DNA of 43,889 nt from IMG/VR virus record IMGVR_UViG_3300044547_000229, positions 1 to 43,889 of that record. The stretch is one strand, 5' to 3'. This document shows positions 8,099-15,992 of this stretch, piece after piece (position 1 is the first letter of the stretch; every line of letters begins with the position of its first letter). Made by a program: the position numbers and the translations under genes. The notes under the pieces are model-generated. The model had not been told where the DNA came from. It did no database searches and saw only the letters and a program-made list of their open reading frames with translations. Source of the DNA: a virus.

Positions 8099-9805
8099 TT
8101 AGTATCCACCGCCGCCGCGGGAATTGAAGCCCCCATTTCCTACGTAAGCAAGGCCCGAGACCAAAAGCATCCCAATGCAGTCGATAGGATCCTTGCTAGC
8201 CCCTTTCTGACCATCCCTGCCTGTGTGCTCGCTCAGAGCATAGATCAGGTTGCTGCAGTCCTTGACCACATACAGCGCCGGCTCGTTTAGCGGGGTAAGC
8301 GCCTGCGTAGCATCGTAGGACAGCAGGCTGTTAATAGCGCTCGTCCTCTGGTCCACAGGCACGCCAGGAGCCGGGATGAAGGCCATGCCCTCGTCATTGG
8401 GATTGTCGGACTCAGCCAGCAGGTCGATGAGTGTGGTGCCCCCTTGCTCCGATAGTGCTGGGCTACCGCCGGCCTTGGGATCAATCAGTCGCATCACAGG
8501 CTCCCCGTAGCCAAGCTCCGCCTCAATGGTCCTGAACATCGTCCGATACTCGGAGATCGACCGGCCTGCATCCAGTGTCTGAGCCGGGCCTGCCTTGCCG
8601 TCATGCTTCTCGCTCGGGAACGTCCATTCGCCGTAGTTGGCGTAGTCGGGGAACTCACGCACCACGATCCGCCTGCCATCCTCGTAGACCAGCATCCACA
8701 TACAGAACCAGTTCCGAGCGCCGGCAGGGTCGCATACCATGTACAACGTCCCCCCAGGAGGCACTGCCTCGGGCTCGATGCAGTGGATGTCGACTCTGAA
8801 CCTAGCGAAGGCCTTCCCGATATTATCGGAAGCCCATCCATAGGCCCGGGTCAATATCTGCCCCATAGGTGCCGTGATCAACTTCGACTTCATTTCATCA
8901 AACGGGTTGTAGGGGTTATCCTCGCTAAAGAAGAACACCGTCCGCCTATTGGTCTGGGCCTGCACCATTGTCCTGGCTGCCTTGCCCACAGGCCATGTAG
9001 GCAGCGCCTGCTTGCCCTTCAGCAACTCAGCCTCGTCGAACCGAGTGATAGCAGAGCCGGCGGTGTACTCCTTGTAAACCGAGGCAACGCCCTCCAGTGG
9101 CGTCTGGGTAACCAGTAGCTTGCCGCGGCGGGTAATGAGCCGGTAGCGCAGTGTCTCAACCCATGACTGTGGCACCAGCTCGTCGCACCAGATCATGTCC
9201 GCTTCCCGCCCCTCGATAGTGTTCTCCGATTGCGTGTAGTTCAAAAAGTCGCACCGAGATCCATTAGGGAGAATAAAGCTACCATCGGTGAAACCATTCT
9301 TCCGGCTGTAGTTGAGGTAGTGGATCCGGCCTTTCTTAGTGCCTCGTAGTGCTACAGGCAGGTAGTTGTAGATCGCAGGCTGTTGCACCGTCACCGAGGT
9401 GGCATGGCTCGTATGACAGCACAGTACCGCGGCGTTCTCCTTCTCCAGCAGCGTCTGCACCACTCGCCGGGCTGCCCATAGCGTTTTACCAGCCCGGTTG
9501 CCGCCGGATACCAACAGCTCCTGGGTGAGTGCGTACTCGGTGTTGCCGATCTCCCAGTGGTCGGGGATGTAGCCGTACGTATACGGGTCGGCCTTCTCCA
9601 GTGTTACCAACTGGGTTCTCTTGAGGCGCAACTCGACAGCACGAGGGTGCGCGGCGTCGACCCGGGGTATAACAGGGTGCAATGGCTGTTCGTTCCACCA
9701 GGCTGTGTTGCACGCCTCGGTGCAGAAGCGTTTCTGCTTAGGGCCGGTGTGGTGCTTGAGGATAACGAATGGCTTGGAGCAAAGAAGGCAGAGGGGGGTG
9801 GACAT
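8099..9805 (-). CDS. terL: Terminase large subunit (packaging ATPase and nuclease)
   Basis: The 568-residue protein has a Walker A-type P-loop GGNRAGKT at 101-108, a Walker B-like strand MIWCDE at 204-209, a coupling-motif region (LLVTQTPLEG) and a C-terminal RNase H-like nuclease domain that starts with MVCDPAGARNWFCMW and later has RLIDPKAGGSP. It pumps DNA into the prohead through the portal and cuts the concatemer. Unusually, residues 6-32 contain CLLC and FCTEAC spaced as a possible zinc-binding knuckle ahead of the ATPase domain. The ATG is 3 bases from an AT-rich stretch without a clear Shine-Dalgarno sequence. Confidence 0.92.
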   Translation of the reverse strand: MSTPLCLLCSKPFVILKHHTGPKQKRFCTEACNTAWWNEQPLHPVIPRVDAAHPRAVELRLKRTQLVTLEKADPYTYGYIPDHWEIGNTEYALTQELLVSGGNRAGKTLWAARRVVQTLLEKENAAVLCCHTSHATSVTVQQPAIYNYLPVALRGTKKGRIHYLNYSRKNGFTDGSFILPNGSRCDFLNYTQSENTIEGREADMIWCDELVPQSWVETLRYRLITRRGKLLVTQTPLEGVASVYKEYTAGSAITRFDEAELLKGKQALPTWPVGKAARTMVQAQTNRRTVFFFSEDNPYNPFDEMKSKLITAPMGQILTRAYGWASDNIGKAFARFRVDIHCIEPEAVPPGGTLYMVCDPAGARNWFCMWMLVYEDGRRIVVREFPDYANYGEWTFPSEKHDGKAGPAQTLDAGRSISEYRTMFRTIEAELGYGEPVMRLIDPKAGGSPALSEQGGTTLIDLLAESDNPNDEGMAFIPAPGVPVDQRTSAINSLLSYDATQALTPLNEPALYVVKDCSNLIYALSEHTGRDGQKGASKDPIDCIGMLLVSGLAYVGNGGFNSRGGGGY

Positions 9806-9915
9806 TTGTTAATATTTTTCGCTTTGGTTTACCCGTCGCCTTTTGGCGCTGCAGCCGATGGCCTGACCCCCTCCCCCCATCCTGCCTGGGCCTGCTTGTC
9901 GCTGACCTTGGCGGA

Positions 9916-9928
9916 GGGGTAGGACATT
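9916..9928. repeat. 13-bp direct repeat, copy 1
   Basis: GGGGTAGGACATT occurs here and again 164 bases away at 10080-10092, both in the gap upstream of the large terminase gene. On the minus strand each contains ATGTCCTACCCC. Possible protein-binding site; no function shown. Confidence 0.5.
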
Positions 9929-10079
9929 GGCCTTTTGAACGGTGGCAAAAGTGCGTTTGGCCCAATGTTTACGGGCGTTTGCTGCGTGATTTTGTGTCGA
10001 AGTGAATATAACTGCTATTGTGCATCTGACTGCCATAAACAGGCCTAAATGCGTGGTTTCTGCGTGGTCACTTGTGGTA

Positions 10080-10092
10080 GGGGTAGGACATT
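10080..10092. repeat. 13-bp direct repeat, copy 2
   Basis: Second copy of GGGGTAGGACATT, 13 bases downstream (on the minus strand) of the stop codon of the probable small terminase gene. Confidence 0.5.
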
Positions 10093-10104
10093 TCGGGCCA
10101 TTAC

Positions 10105-10737
10105 CTAAACCAGATCGTGGGTCTGCTCGTCGTTAACTGGGGTCACGTCACGGTCCTTTAGGTCTGCCATCAGGTCACGGTGGCTTACTGATGCTGTCAT
10201 AGATAGGTGTATGCTGGTGGGCTGGCCCTTCAGTGTGGATAATTTGTCCAAAGTGATTCCTATTGCTACGGGTAAAGTGCGATCATCAATGAATTCCATT
10301 GAGGATTCAGCAAGACGCTTAGTGCCTTTCCATATAGCAACCTCCATGAATCCGACAACATCTTTGCGCCACTCTTCTTCAGTCTCTGGGTAGTCGTGCG
10401 GAACCTTAACACCTCTAACATACTTGAACACTGTGCTTTCTATGAAACCAGTCTCTTTCGCTATGGTCTCAAGTGTCTTGTTGAGTATTACTCCTTCTAC
10501 AATCTTGTCTGCCTTATCTTGTGTAAGTGTTGATTTGTGATGTTGTGTTGGGTTGTGTGTCTTCTCGTAACCAAGATCACTAGCCGTCTTCAACACCTTG
10601 TCGATCATCTCTTGCTTGAACTTGCCTTTGCCATTCAAGATCTGATTAACACGCACTACATTTACGCCACAGGTCTTTGATATGGTTTCCTGTGATACAC
10701 GTCCTACTGGTATTCTGCCATCCTTCTTACCCGACAT
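10105..10737 (-). CDS. HTH DNA-binding protein, probable terminase small subunit
   Basis: I take the ATG at 10737 (MSGKKDGRIPVGRVSQETIS), giving 210 residues. The longer in-frame ORF would run deep into the upstream gene. Residues about 13-55 look like a LacI-type HTH (VSQETISKTCGVNVVRVNQI then NGKGKFKQEMIDKVLKTASD). A second HTH-like segment follows (TLETIAKETGFIESTVFKYV). The C-terminal part, with WKGTKRLAESSMEF, LPVAIGITLDKLSTLKGQPT, resembles proteins encoded just ahead of large terminases. DNA recognition for packaging is therefore the best guess, but a transcription regulator is possible. It overlaps the glycosyltransferase gene by 11 bases. Confidence 0.6.
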   Translation of the reverse strand: MSGKKDGRIPVGRVSQETISKTCGVNVVRVNQILNGKGKFKQEMIDKVLKTASDLGYEKTHNPTQHHKSTLTQDKADKIVEGVILNKTLETIAKETGFIESTVFKYVRGVKVPHDYPETEEEWRKDVVGFMEVAIWKGTKRLAESSMEFIDDRTLPVAIGITLDKLSTLKGQPTSIHLSMTASVSHRDLMADLKDRDVTPVNDEQTHDLV

Positions 10738-11542
10738 ACGGTTTAAACCCATAGGGATATTCGCCCCAGTGGTTGAGATGTTTCTTCGGCTGCATGGCAT
10801 AATGCTTCACATCGCACAGGCTCAACCTGACCGCGGCAGCATAGTCCTCGCTGAGGTACTCGTGCTGCCCTGGCAGAGTATCCATGGCGAACGGCATCCA
10901 CAGTGTCGGGAACTGGTCAACCCTCACATCCTTGCACCAGTCGATCCGATAGGGGTTTGGCACCTCTGACCCTCCGAGCGTATCAAGTGCGCTCATAAGG
11001 CAACGTCGAGGGATTGCGAGGCATCCCGATGCGAACATTCGGATCGGTACTAGCTCTGTGGCGCACTCGGCATCCGATGTCTGCATCCTTAGAGCTTTGA
11101 CGTGCTCGGTGTCGATACGCAGGGCCGGCCTTAGCGGAAGTGCTCGGCATGGGTACGGGATGCACACGGTCGCCTGGTGCTCATGGGCGAGCTCTGCCAT
11201 GCGGATAATGTCTTTCGGGTCGAACTCGATATCGTGGTCGATCTGGATCCATACGTCCTTGCCTGAGTCGAGGAACCACTTGGTAGCACGGCAACGGCTT
11301 CGGGATATCAGCGCATCCTCGCGAATGGTTCGTAGATCGGTCTGGCGATCTGATGTACTAAAGTTGGCTGTTAGTCCTACCCAGGACATAAGACAGGCTG
11401 CACTTATACCACCGTATGCATACAGGCTGACGTGTATCGAGGGCCTTGTGCCTGATGTAGTCGGCTCCTGCACCACGGCTGTAGCCTGTGGAGCGTGTAT
11501 GAACGGGTCGTTCATGTTGATTGCTGCTGTTGGATTGTTCAT
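10727..11542 (-). CDS. Glycosyltransferase-like protein (GT-A type)
   Basis: The 271-residue protein has a DxD-type metal and nucleotide-sugar motif (WIQIDHDIEF, DHD at 102-104) after a helical region with RSRCRATKWFLDSGKD, and a later acceptor-site-like region (FASGCLAIPRR, then EYLSEDYAAAVR). This pattern is typical of family 2-like glycosyltransferases in phage genomes. Its start overlaps the upstream HTH gene by ATGA, so it belongs to the replication operon. The target may be modified phage DNA, a host surface sugar or a virion protein; nothing here decides among these. Confidence 0.6.
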   Translation of the reverse strand: MNNPTAAINMNDPFIHAPQATAVVQEPTTSGTRPSIHVSLYAYGGISAACLMSWVGLTANFSTSDRQTDLRTIREDALISRSRCRATKWFLDSGKDVWIQIDHDIEFDPKDIIRMAELAHEHQATVCIPYPCRALPLRPALRIDTEHVKALRMQTSDAECATELVPIRMFASGCLAIPRRCLMSALDTLGGSEVPNPYRIDWCKDVRVDQFPTLWMPFAMDTLPGQHEYLSEDYAAAVRLSLCDVKHYAMQPKKHLNHWGEYPYGFKPYVG

Positions 11543-11883
11543 GGCTGTTTCAAATCGTGTTTGATTCTGTCGGATGCGAGTATTGCTTCGTGACCTTTGG
11601 CTAATATGTAGGTGATTGATCCTCTTGATACACCAATTGCTTTGGCGGTGTCGTCCAGTGTTAGGCCTAGCTGCCTGAGTTCGTAGGCACGCTGACAGAA
11701 CTCTGGTGTATACTGCTCCGGGTCGACGTGTATCTCTTCCTCGATGCCCGGGTCAAGCGATCCGTCGTCGTGGTATTTCTGGCTGAGTGGGTAAGACATG
11801 AGGCCCTTGTCGATGGCCCACTTGATCAGCCTAGGCGCTTCGTTCAGCAGTTTGGTGCGGTTGAGATCGTATTTGATGTTCAT
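11539..11883 (-). CDS. HTH protein, 114 residues
   Basis: I choose the ATG at 11883 (MNIKYDLNRTKLLNEAPRL), which overlaps the helicase stop (ATGA). A longer ORF exists but lies inside the helicase gene. The C-terminal half has a resolvase-type HTH: YTPEFCQRAYELRQLGLTLD followed by DTAKAIGVSRGSITYILAKG. The N-terminal half is acidic. A DNA-binding regulator is likely; the target is unknown. Confidence 0.65.
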   Translation of the reverse strand: MNIKYDLNRTKLLNEAPRLIKWAIDKGLMSYPLSQKYHDDGSLDPGIEEEIHVDPEQYTPEFCQRAYELRQLGLTLDDTAKAIGVSRGSITYILAKGHEAILASDRIKHDLKQP

Positions 11884-13178
11884 TGGAAGCTCGGTGATGG
11901 GTCTGTGAAGCGGCAGTATTGGCCTTCGTAATGGAGTTTTACATGACCGCATTCACCGTCTCGTTGTTTGGCAATAATGATGGCAGCCTCTCCTGACGGC
12001 TCGGTTCTGTCACGGTTTAGAAGCATGACCGCGTCGGCATCACGCTCCAGTTGCCCGCTATCCGCCAGGTCACTCAGCTTGGGCTGACGGCCTTTTTCCT
12101 TGTCGGATTCCCGGTTTAACTGTGCCAAGGCTAGCATGGCCACACCTGTCTGGACGGCGATTGCCTTGAGCTTGCCGGATACCTCGGCGACCTCGTAGGT
12201 GCGTTTCTCCGAGCGGTCTGCTGCCTTCACCTTCTGGATGTAGTCGACGATCACCAGGCGCACCTTGTGTTTGCGTACAGCCCTTCGGACATGGGCGGTG
12301 ATGCTAGCGATACTGTGGCTGCTGGGTCCATCGAGGAACCATAGGGGGCTGCTTGCTATCTTGGCTGAGGCAGCGGTCATGGCCCTCATGTCACCGTCGC
12401 TAAGGTCGCCAGACTTTAGGTTCTGCATCGGGATGCTTCCGATGGTGGAAACCATGCGTCGGAAGATGGCTTCTTGGGACATCTCCAGGCTGACGAATAA
12501 GGTGGGCACCTTATCCTGAATGGCTGCCTGGTAAGCAATAGCGATGGCGATGGCTGTCTTTCCGATACTTGGCCTGGCCGCAATGATGGCCATCTCTCGG
12601 AGCTGCAGGCCGTCGGTCTTGTGGTCGAGCCAATGGAAGCCTGTAGCGATACCAGATAATGAGCCCTTACGATTGAACCTGTCCTGCATTTGGTCGATGA
12701 AGTTACCGGCTACCGTCTTTGAGGTTGCGAGCATCTCCTTGGATGCCTCAATGCTAAGGCCTGCTTCGGCATTGGCGACGATTTGATCCGGTTGGAGTGT
12801 GGTTACCGCGGATTCACGTATCAGACGGTCACCGGTGTCTCGCAACTGGCGACGATGGGCCGAGTCGGTGATGCCCTTGAGGTAATACGGGAGGTTGGCC
12901 GGCGATGGGCAAATTTCCATGGCCTGATTCCAGACATCAAAAGGCATGGGCAGTAGGCCATAGGCTTTCTTCCATTCCTTACCGAGCTCGGACAACGAGG
13001 GCTGTTGGTTGGCCTGCACCATGGTGCGGATGACATCGAAGGTCTGACGCAGGTTGTCCTGGTTAATCCATTCGCTCCGTATTTCTGCTAGGGCATCGGA
13101 GCAGGTGTCGATGGTTCCTGTCAGGCAGGCTCCGATCATGCCCAGCTCGTCGTCTTTGGGGTAATAGACGTCGTTCAT
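11880..13178 (-). CDS. dnaB: Replicative DNA helicase, DnaB family
   Basis: The 432-residue protein has the DnaB two-domain layout: an N-terminal helical domain beginning PKDDELGMIGACLTG, then a RecA-like domain with Walker A ARPSIGKT at 201-208, the conserved LFVSLEMSQEAIFRRM segment, Walker B LVIVDYIQ at 308-315, and ALAQLNRESD followed by LSDLADSGQLERDADAVMLL. It would unwind the phage origin and fork as a ring hexamer. It overlaps the DUF1376 gene (ATGA), the usual arrangement of helicase and loader or initiator. No primase domain is fused. Confidence 0.92.
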   Translation of the reverse strand: MNDVYYPKDDELGMIGACLTGTIDTCSDALAEIRSEWINQDNLRQTFDVIRTMVQANQQPSLSELGKEWKKAYGLLPMPFDVWNQAMEICPSPANLPYYLKGITDSAHRRQLRDTGDRLIRESAVTTLQPDQIVANAEAGLSIEASKEMLATSKTVAGNFIDQMQDRFNRKGSLSGIATGFHWLDHKTDGLQLREMAIIAARPSIGKTAIAIAIAYQAAIQDKVPTLFVSLEMSQEAIFRRMVSTIGSIPMQNLKSGDLSDGDMRAMTAASAKIASSPLWFLDGPSSHSIASITAHVRRAVRKHKVRLVIVDYIQKVKAADRSEKRTYEVAEVSGKLKAIAVQTGVAMLALAQLNRESDKEKGRQPKLSDLADSGQLERDADAVMLLNRDRTEPSGEAAIIIAKQRDGECGHVKLHYEGQYCRFTDPSPSFQ

Positions 13179-13981
13179 AGGCTATCCCTCCAATCGAGTT
13201 CCTTCTTGGGGCTGCCTGGTGTCGAGCTGATGGTGATTCCCTGCGACTTGTATAATCCCTTCCAGCCCGAGGCTATTGAGTTCTCAACAACCGAAGGCAG
13301 TTCTGCTGGTGTGAACTCTCGGGACCACTTGGTCAGTGCTGCAGTCAGGCCAGTCTTCTTGTAGGTCTCACGCTTTTCTGCCTTGTACTGCATCCAGAGC
13401 CGGATGGCATCCAGGCAGTTCTTGGTTCGGATAAGTTCGGGCAGTTCTACACCATGGGCAATCTCCCATTCTGACTTGGGAGCCTTGGTATCTTTCTTTA
13501 TAGGAGATGGAGATGGAGAGCTATCTTCCGGCCATGCTCCGGCCATAGGTCCGGCTATGGTCTGGCTATGCTCTGGCCATGGCGCGGCCATTGGGGTCGC
13601 TATAGCAACCCCATTAGGGTCGCCATCATCTGGGCATTTTCCCCACCTTTTTGCCGCTCCACTAGTACCTGCAGCAGCTTGACGGGTCTTAAAGGATTGT
13701 TGCTCCTCTCGGACTTTCTCCAATCTTTCGTTCTTTAGTGTATGGCCATCGCATAGCCGGAACTTAGCCATGACATAGCCAACGGATGGCGACCCTATCA
13801 TTCCGGCTATCCGAGCAACACGCTCTTCGTCGTTCGGGATTCCTCCCTTCGTCCATTGGTGGCAGAGCAGTCTGATGTAGCCACCAACCTCCTCGGCGCT
13901 CATCTCTGAAGTGCCTGCCAGGAAGTCATCTGCATAGAACTGAAAGGCTGGAGCCTTTCTGGTTTTGTTTTCTTCACTCAT
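13175..13981 (-). CDS. DUF1376 (YdaU-like) replication protein, likely helicase loader or initiator
   Basis: The 268-residue protein carries a DUF1376-type domain at about residues 10-115: APAFQFYADDFLAGTSEMSA, GGYIRLLCHQWTKGGIP, then FRLCDGHTLKNERLEKVREE. A low-complexity linker (about 118-165) rich in Met, Ala, Pro, Trp and Glu follows, then a helical C-terminal domain with WMQYKAEKRETYKKTGLTAA. DUF1376 proteins are regularly encoded next to phage helicases and are thought to act in replication initiation. The linker is encoded by 11-bp DNA repeats (13528-13594), which resembles lambda O, whose gene contains the origin iterons. Confidence 0.72.
   Translation of the reverse strand: MSEENKTRKAPAFQFYADDFLAGTSEMSAEEVGGYIRLLCHQWTKGGIPNDEERVARIAGMIGSPSVGYVMAKFRLCDGHTLKNERLEKVREEQQSFKTRQAAAGTSGAAKRWGKCPDDGDPNGVAIATPMAAPWPEHSQTIAGPMAGAWPEDSSPSPSPIKKDTKAPKSEWEIAHGVELPELIRTKNCLDAIRLWMQYKAEKRETYKKTGLTAALTKWSREFTPAELPSVVENSIASGWKGLYKSQGITISSTPGSPKKELDWRDSL
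13528..13594. repeat. Six tandem 11-12 bp iteron-like repeats inside the DUF1376 gene
   Basis: Units on the plus strand are CCGGCCATGCT, CCGGCCATAGGT, CCGGCTATGGT, CTGGCTATGCT, CTGGCCATGGC and GCGGCCATTGG, with a degenerate seventh. Consensus about CYGGCYATGST. The period is 11-12 bases, close to one helical turn and not a multiple of three, so the protein sequence only repeats every third unit. That suggests the DNA pattern itself may be selected. Candidate replication-origin iterons. Confidence 0.6.
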
Positions 13982-14133
13982 AATTCAAACAGAGACCCCG
14001 TCACGCACCGTGGTAGGAACTCGCGGAGAAACGGCGCGACGTTGCACGGTACGGACGGGGAAAAGTTGGTTGAACATGGTTTCTCTTGTGGTGCCTGCGC
14101 TCGCTTCCTACGGCTCACGCTGACGGGCTCTCC
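13982..14133 (-). other. 152-bp gap between methyltransferase and DUF1376 genes
   Basis: No gene that I can support. A 30-codon ORF (13985-14077, MFNQLFPVRTVQRRAVSPRV) ends just ahead of the next start but has no clear ribosome-binding site. It could be a leader peptide or chance. Confidence 0.35.
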
Positions 14134-14815
14134 CTATAGGACAGCCTGTATTGTGTCCAGCTCTTGCATCAGGCTTCTGAAGGCTCGTTCTGCTGTTGCT
14201 GGGACAACACCGTTACCAAGGAGTCGGAGCTCATCCGTTCTATTGTCACAGGTGATGCACAGCTCGGCATAGTCCATCCCACTGGAAGGCCCATCAGGGT
14301 CTCCACCCAGCGGGGGTTGAGTTTGCCGGATGACTCCATTGCTACCTTGGTCGTCAGGAATAGTTGCTTGTTGATCCCCTGTGCCTTCTTTGTATCCGCT
14401 ATCTGCTGCCACTTCACCGGATCCGCATTCGCTCCCGGCCTGCTGTCCCCATCCGCTGATGGTGTCGGCCATGACTGCTTCACCTGCTGGTCCAGCTTGT
14501 CGATCATGCTGCCGTCCTTCTGCCGGTGCGCTCCGGTCGACACGGTGGCTGTCTGCCACGACTCTGGGCGGCTCCCATGCGTATTGCTGCTCGCCGGGAC
14601 GGCTGGGCCATGCACTGCAACCACTCCTGATAACTTGCACTTGGCTGCCACCTTCTTCATGTCCACGTTTTCCCCAGTGTCCTTGTGGTCCCTGGCTGCT
14701 GGCGTTGGCCATGACTTCACAACCACCGTCGTCAGACTCTCCTGACTGCCCTTAATGCCTCGGGAACGGTCCTGAAAGCCCTGGCGTACCTCTGAAGCCA
14801 CTGGCGACGGCCAGG
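14134..14815 (-). pseudogene. Frameshifted C-terminal part of C5 methyltransferase
   Basis: After motif VIII the gene continues in the neighbouring frame: CSSWPSPVASEVRQGFQD, SWPTPAARDHK, SWPTPSADGDS and LNPRWVETLMGLPVGWT are typical of the target-recognition half of phage C5 methyltransferases. Near 14270-14280 the family resemblance moves back to the first frame, which gives ELRLLGNGVVPATAERAF, the conserved motif X. Two compensating shifts, one near 14800-14815 and one near 14275, are therefore needed for a full enzyme. Either the gene is decayed, or sequencing indels, or recoding, are involved. Confidence 0.65.
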
Positions 14816-15315
14816 ATGAACACCCGCTTGCGCTGGTGCGGCGCTCCGCATTCAGACGCTGAGAATATGCCCCACGTCGTTCGATAACCCATTCCTGCCA
14901 GGTCTTCGATGACGTCGGACAGCCCCAGGCTGATATGTCCTTCGACGTTTTCAAAGAAGCAGCACTTGGGTTTGAGAAGTCGAATGCCATCTGCAATAAA
15001 CGGCCAAAGATGCCGCGGGTCTTGCTTGCCTTTACGCTGCCCTGCTGCACTGAAGGGCTGGCATGGGTAGCCCCCAGTGAGGATGTCCACTCGGTCGCGA
15101 AACGCTGCCCAAGGGAAGGTCTTAAGATCCGGCCAGATAGGTGCCGGGTCCATGAGTCCCGCTTCCATTTTGCTGACCAGATTCGCAATTGCGAAGGCTT
15201 CGATCTCACAAAGAGCGATTGTGCGCAGACTTGGGATTGCTCGTTTGAGTCCAAGCTCAATGCCTCCGTATCCAGCGCACAGGCCAATGTGTGTAACTGC
15301 CGGGGTAGAATCCAT
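14752..15315 (-). CDS. C5 cytosine DNA methyltransferase, catalytic N-terminal part
   Basis: The 187-residue ORF holds motif I (HIGLCAGYGGIELGL, 9-23), motif IV with the catalytic Cys85 (GGYPCQPFS, 81-89), motif VI (FFENVEGH, 120-127) and motif VIII (QRKRVFILA, 161-169). It then runs into a frame that stops at 14754-14752. An intact enzyme needs the target-recognition region and motif X, which lie downstream in other frames. The intact family methylates C5 of cytosine in a short site, usually to protect phage DNA from restriction. As read, this product should be inactive alone. Confidence 0.8.
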   Translation of the reverse strand: MDSTPAVTHIGLCAGYGGIELGLKRAIPSLRTIALCEIEAFAIANLVSKMEAGLMDPAPIWPDLKTFPWAAFRDRVDILTGGYPCQPFSAAGQRKGKQDPRHLWPFIADGIRLLKPKCCFFENVEGHISLGLSDVIEDLAGMGYRTTWGIFSASECGAPHQRKRVFILAVASGFRGTPGLSGPFPRH

Positions 15316-15329
15316 GTCATGGTTGCTCC

Positions 15330-15992
15330 TCAGTAAGCCGGCATCAGCACATCAGCCACTTTTTGGGTCAACTCGACATCACGCAGGCAGTAGTTGATCG
15401 CCGCCTCGCGGTCAGTCTTGAACAGCTCGGAGAACATGGCCCCATTGCCTGCCTTCTCGCCGAGCCCCAGATGCCTTGAGATCGCTCCGAGGCTCCCATG
15501 TGCCCTACTGTCGCCCAACTGCCAAACCTCGCGCAGGTCGACCACCAGGTCGCTCCAGTACCTGCCCTGCCGTATCCAGTAGGGTGGGGTGATGCGGTGT
15601 TTCCATGACCGTTTAATCAGGAACGGCAAGTCGAACGGTTTAACATTGAAACCGATCATCGTAGGCTGGCGCTCCATGCTGGTGATGAGCTTCCACCATT
15701 GCTTGAGCATCTCGGCCTCACCATCTGCATCACAGCACAGCACCGATGGTGTCTCGTGCTCGATACGGTAGCCGATGCACAGGATCTGGCCCGACAATGC
15801 ATCCAGGGCAGCGCCGCGGATGTAGTCGGACACGTGCGTCTCTTCTGCACGCTGGATCTTTTCGGCGATCAAGTCCGGGTTCTTGGTGTTGCCGAGCTTT
15901 ACGTCGGAGGCAACGAACGGTGGGATGACCAATTCGCTCAAGGGCATCGGCCCTGTTTCGATGTCGAAGTAGATTTTATGGTTGGCTGGCAT
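15330..15992 (-). CDS. DEDD-type 3'-5' exonuclease, PolB proofreading-like
   Basis: The 220-residue protein has the three exonuclease motifs of DnaQ-like DEDDy enzymes: Exo I YFDIETG (Asp10, Glu12), Exo II IGFNVKPFDLPFL near residue 115, and Exo III YCLRDVELT near residue 205. No polymerase domain is attached. The length fits predicted PolB-like stand-alone exonucleases of phages. A part in DNA repair, recombination or end processing is likely. It is 14 bases from the methyltransferase and overlaps the upstream HTH gene by 17 bases. Confidence 0.8.
   Translation of the reverse strand: MPANHKIYFDIETGPMPLSELVIPPFVASDVKLGNTKNPDLIAEKIQRAEETHVSDYIRGAALDALSGQILCIGYRIEHETPSVLCCDADGEAEMLKQWWKLITSMERQPTMIGFNVKPFDLPFLIKRSWKHRITPPYWIRQGRYWSDLVVDLREVWQLGDSRAHGSLGAISRHLGLGEKAGNGAMFSELFKTDREAAINYCLRDVELTQKVADVLMPAY

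Larger units (their letters stand above)
9806..10104 (-). other. 299-bp gap between terminase genes with direct repeats
   Basis: No convincing gene. The stretch holds two copies of GGGGTAGGACATT (9916-9928 and 10080-10092) and a C-rich run (9866-9878, G-rich on the coding strand). A 75-residue ORF (9809-10036) has skewed Arg/Gly composition and competing ORFs in the other frames, so I do not call it. Sites recognised by the small terminase (pac or cos) often lie in or beside the terminase genes, so this is a candidate packaging-start region. It may equally be a promoter region for the late operon. Confidence 0.4.

Noticed and set aside
9809-10036. 75-codon ORF upstream of the large terminase
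   Set aside because: Long ORFs run in all three minus frames here, as expected from GC-rich sequence; the product is rich in Arg, Gln and Gly and has no recognisable pattern.
13985-14077. 30-codon ORF on the minus strand in the gap before the DUF1376 gene
   Set aside because: No clear ribosome-binding site, no recognisable sequence and Arg/Val-rich composition; kept only as a remark on the gap.
14129-14139. CTATAGGGAGA on the minus strand, like the start of a T7 class III promoter
   Set aside because: Only the initiation half matches; the upstream specificity part does not, the site overlaps the methyltransferase stop codon, and no phage RNA polymerase gene is seen.
14169-15320. 383-codon ORF covering the whole methyltransferase locus as one gene
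   Set aside because: Only its second half matches methyltransferase sequence; the first half is antiphase to the clear catalytic motifs in the neighbouring frame.
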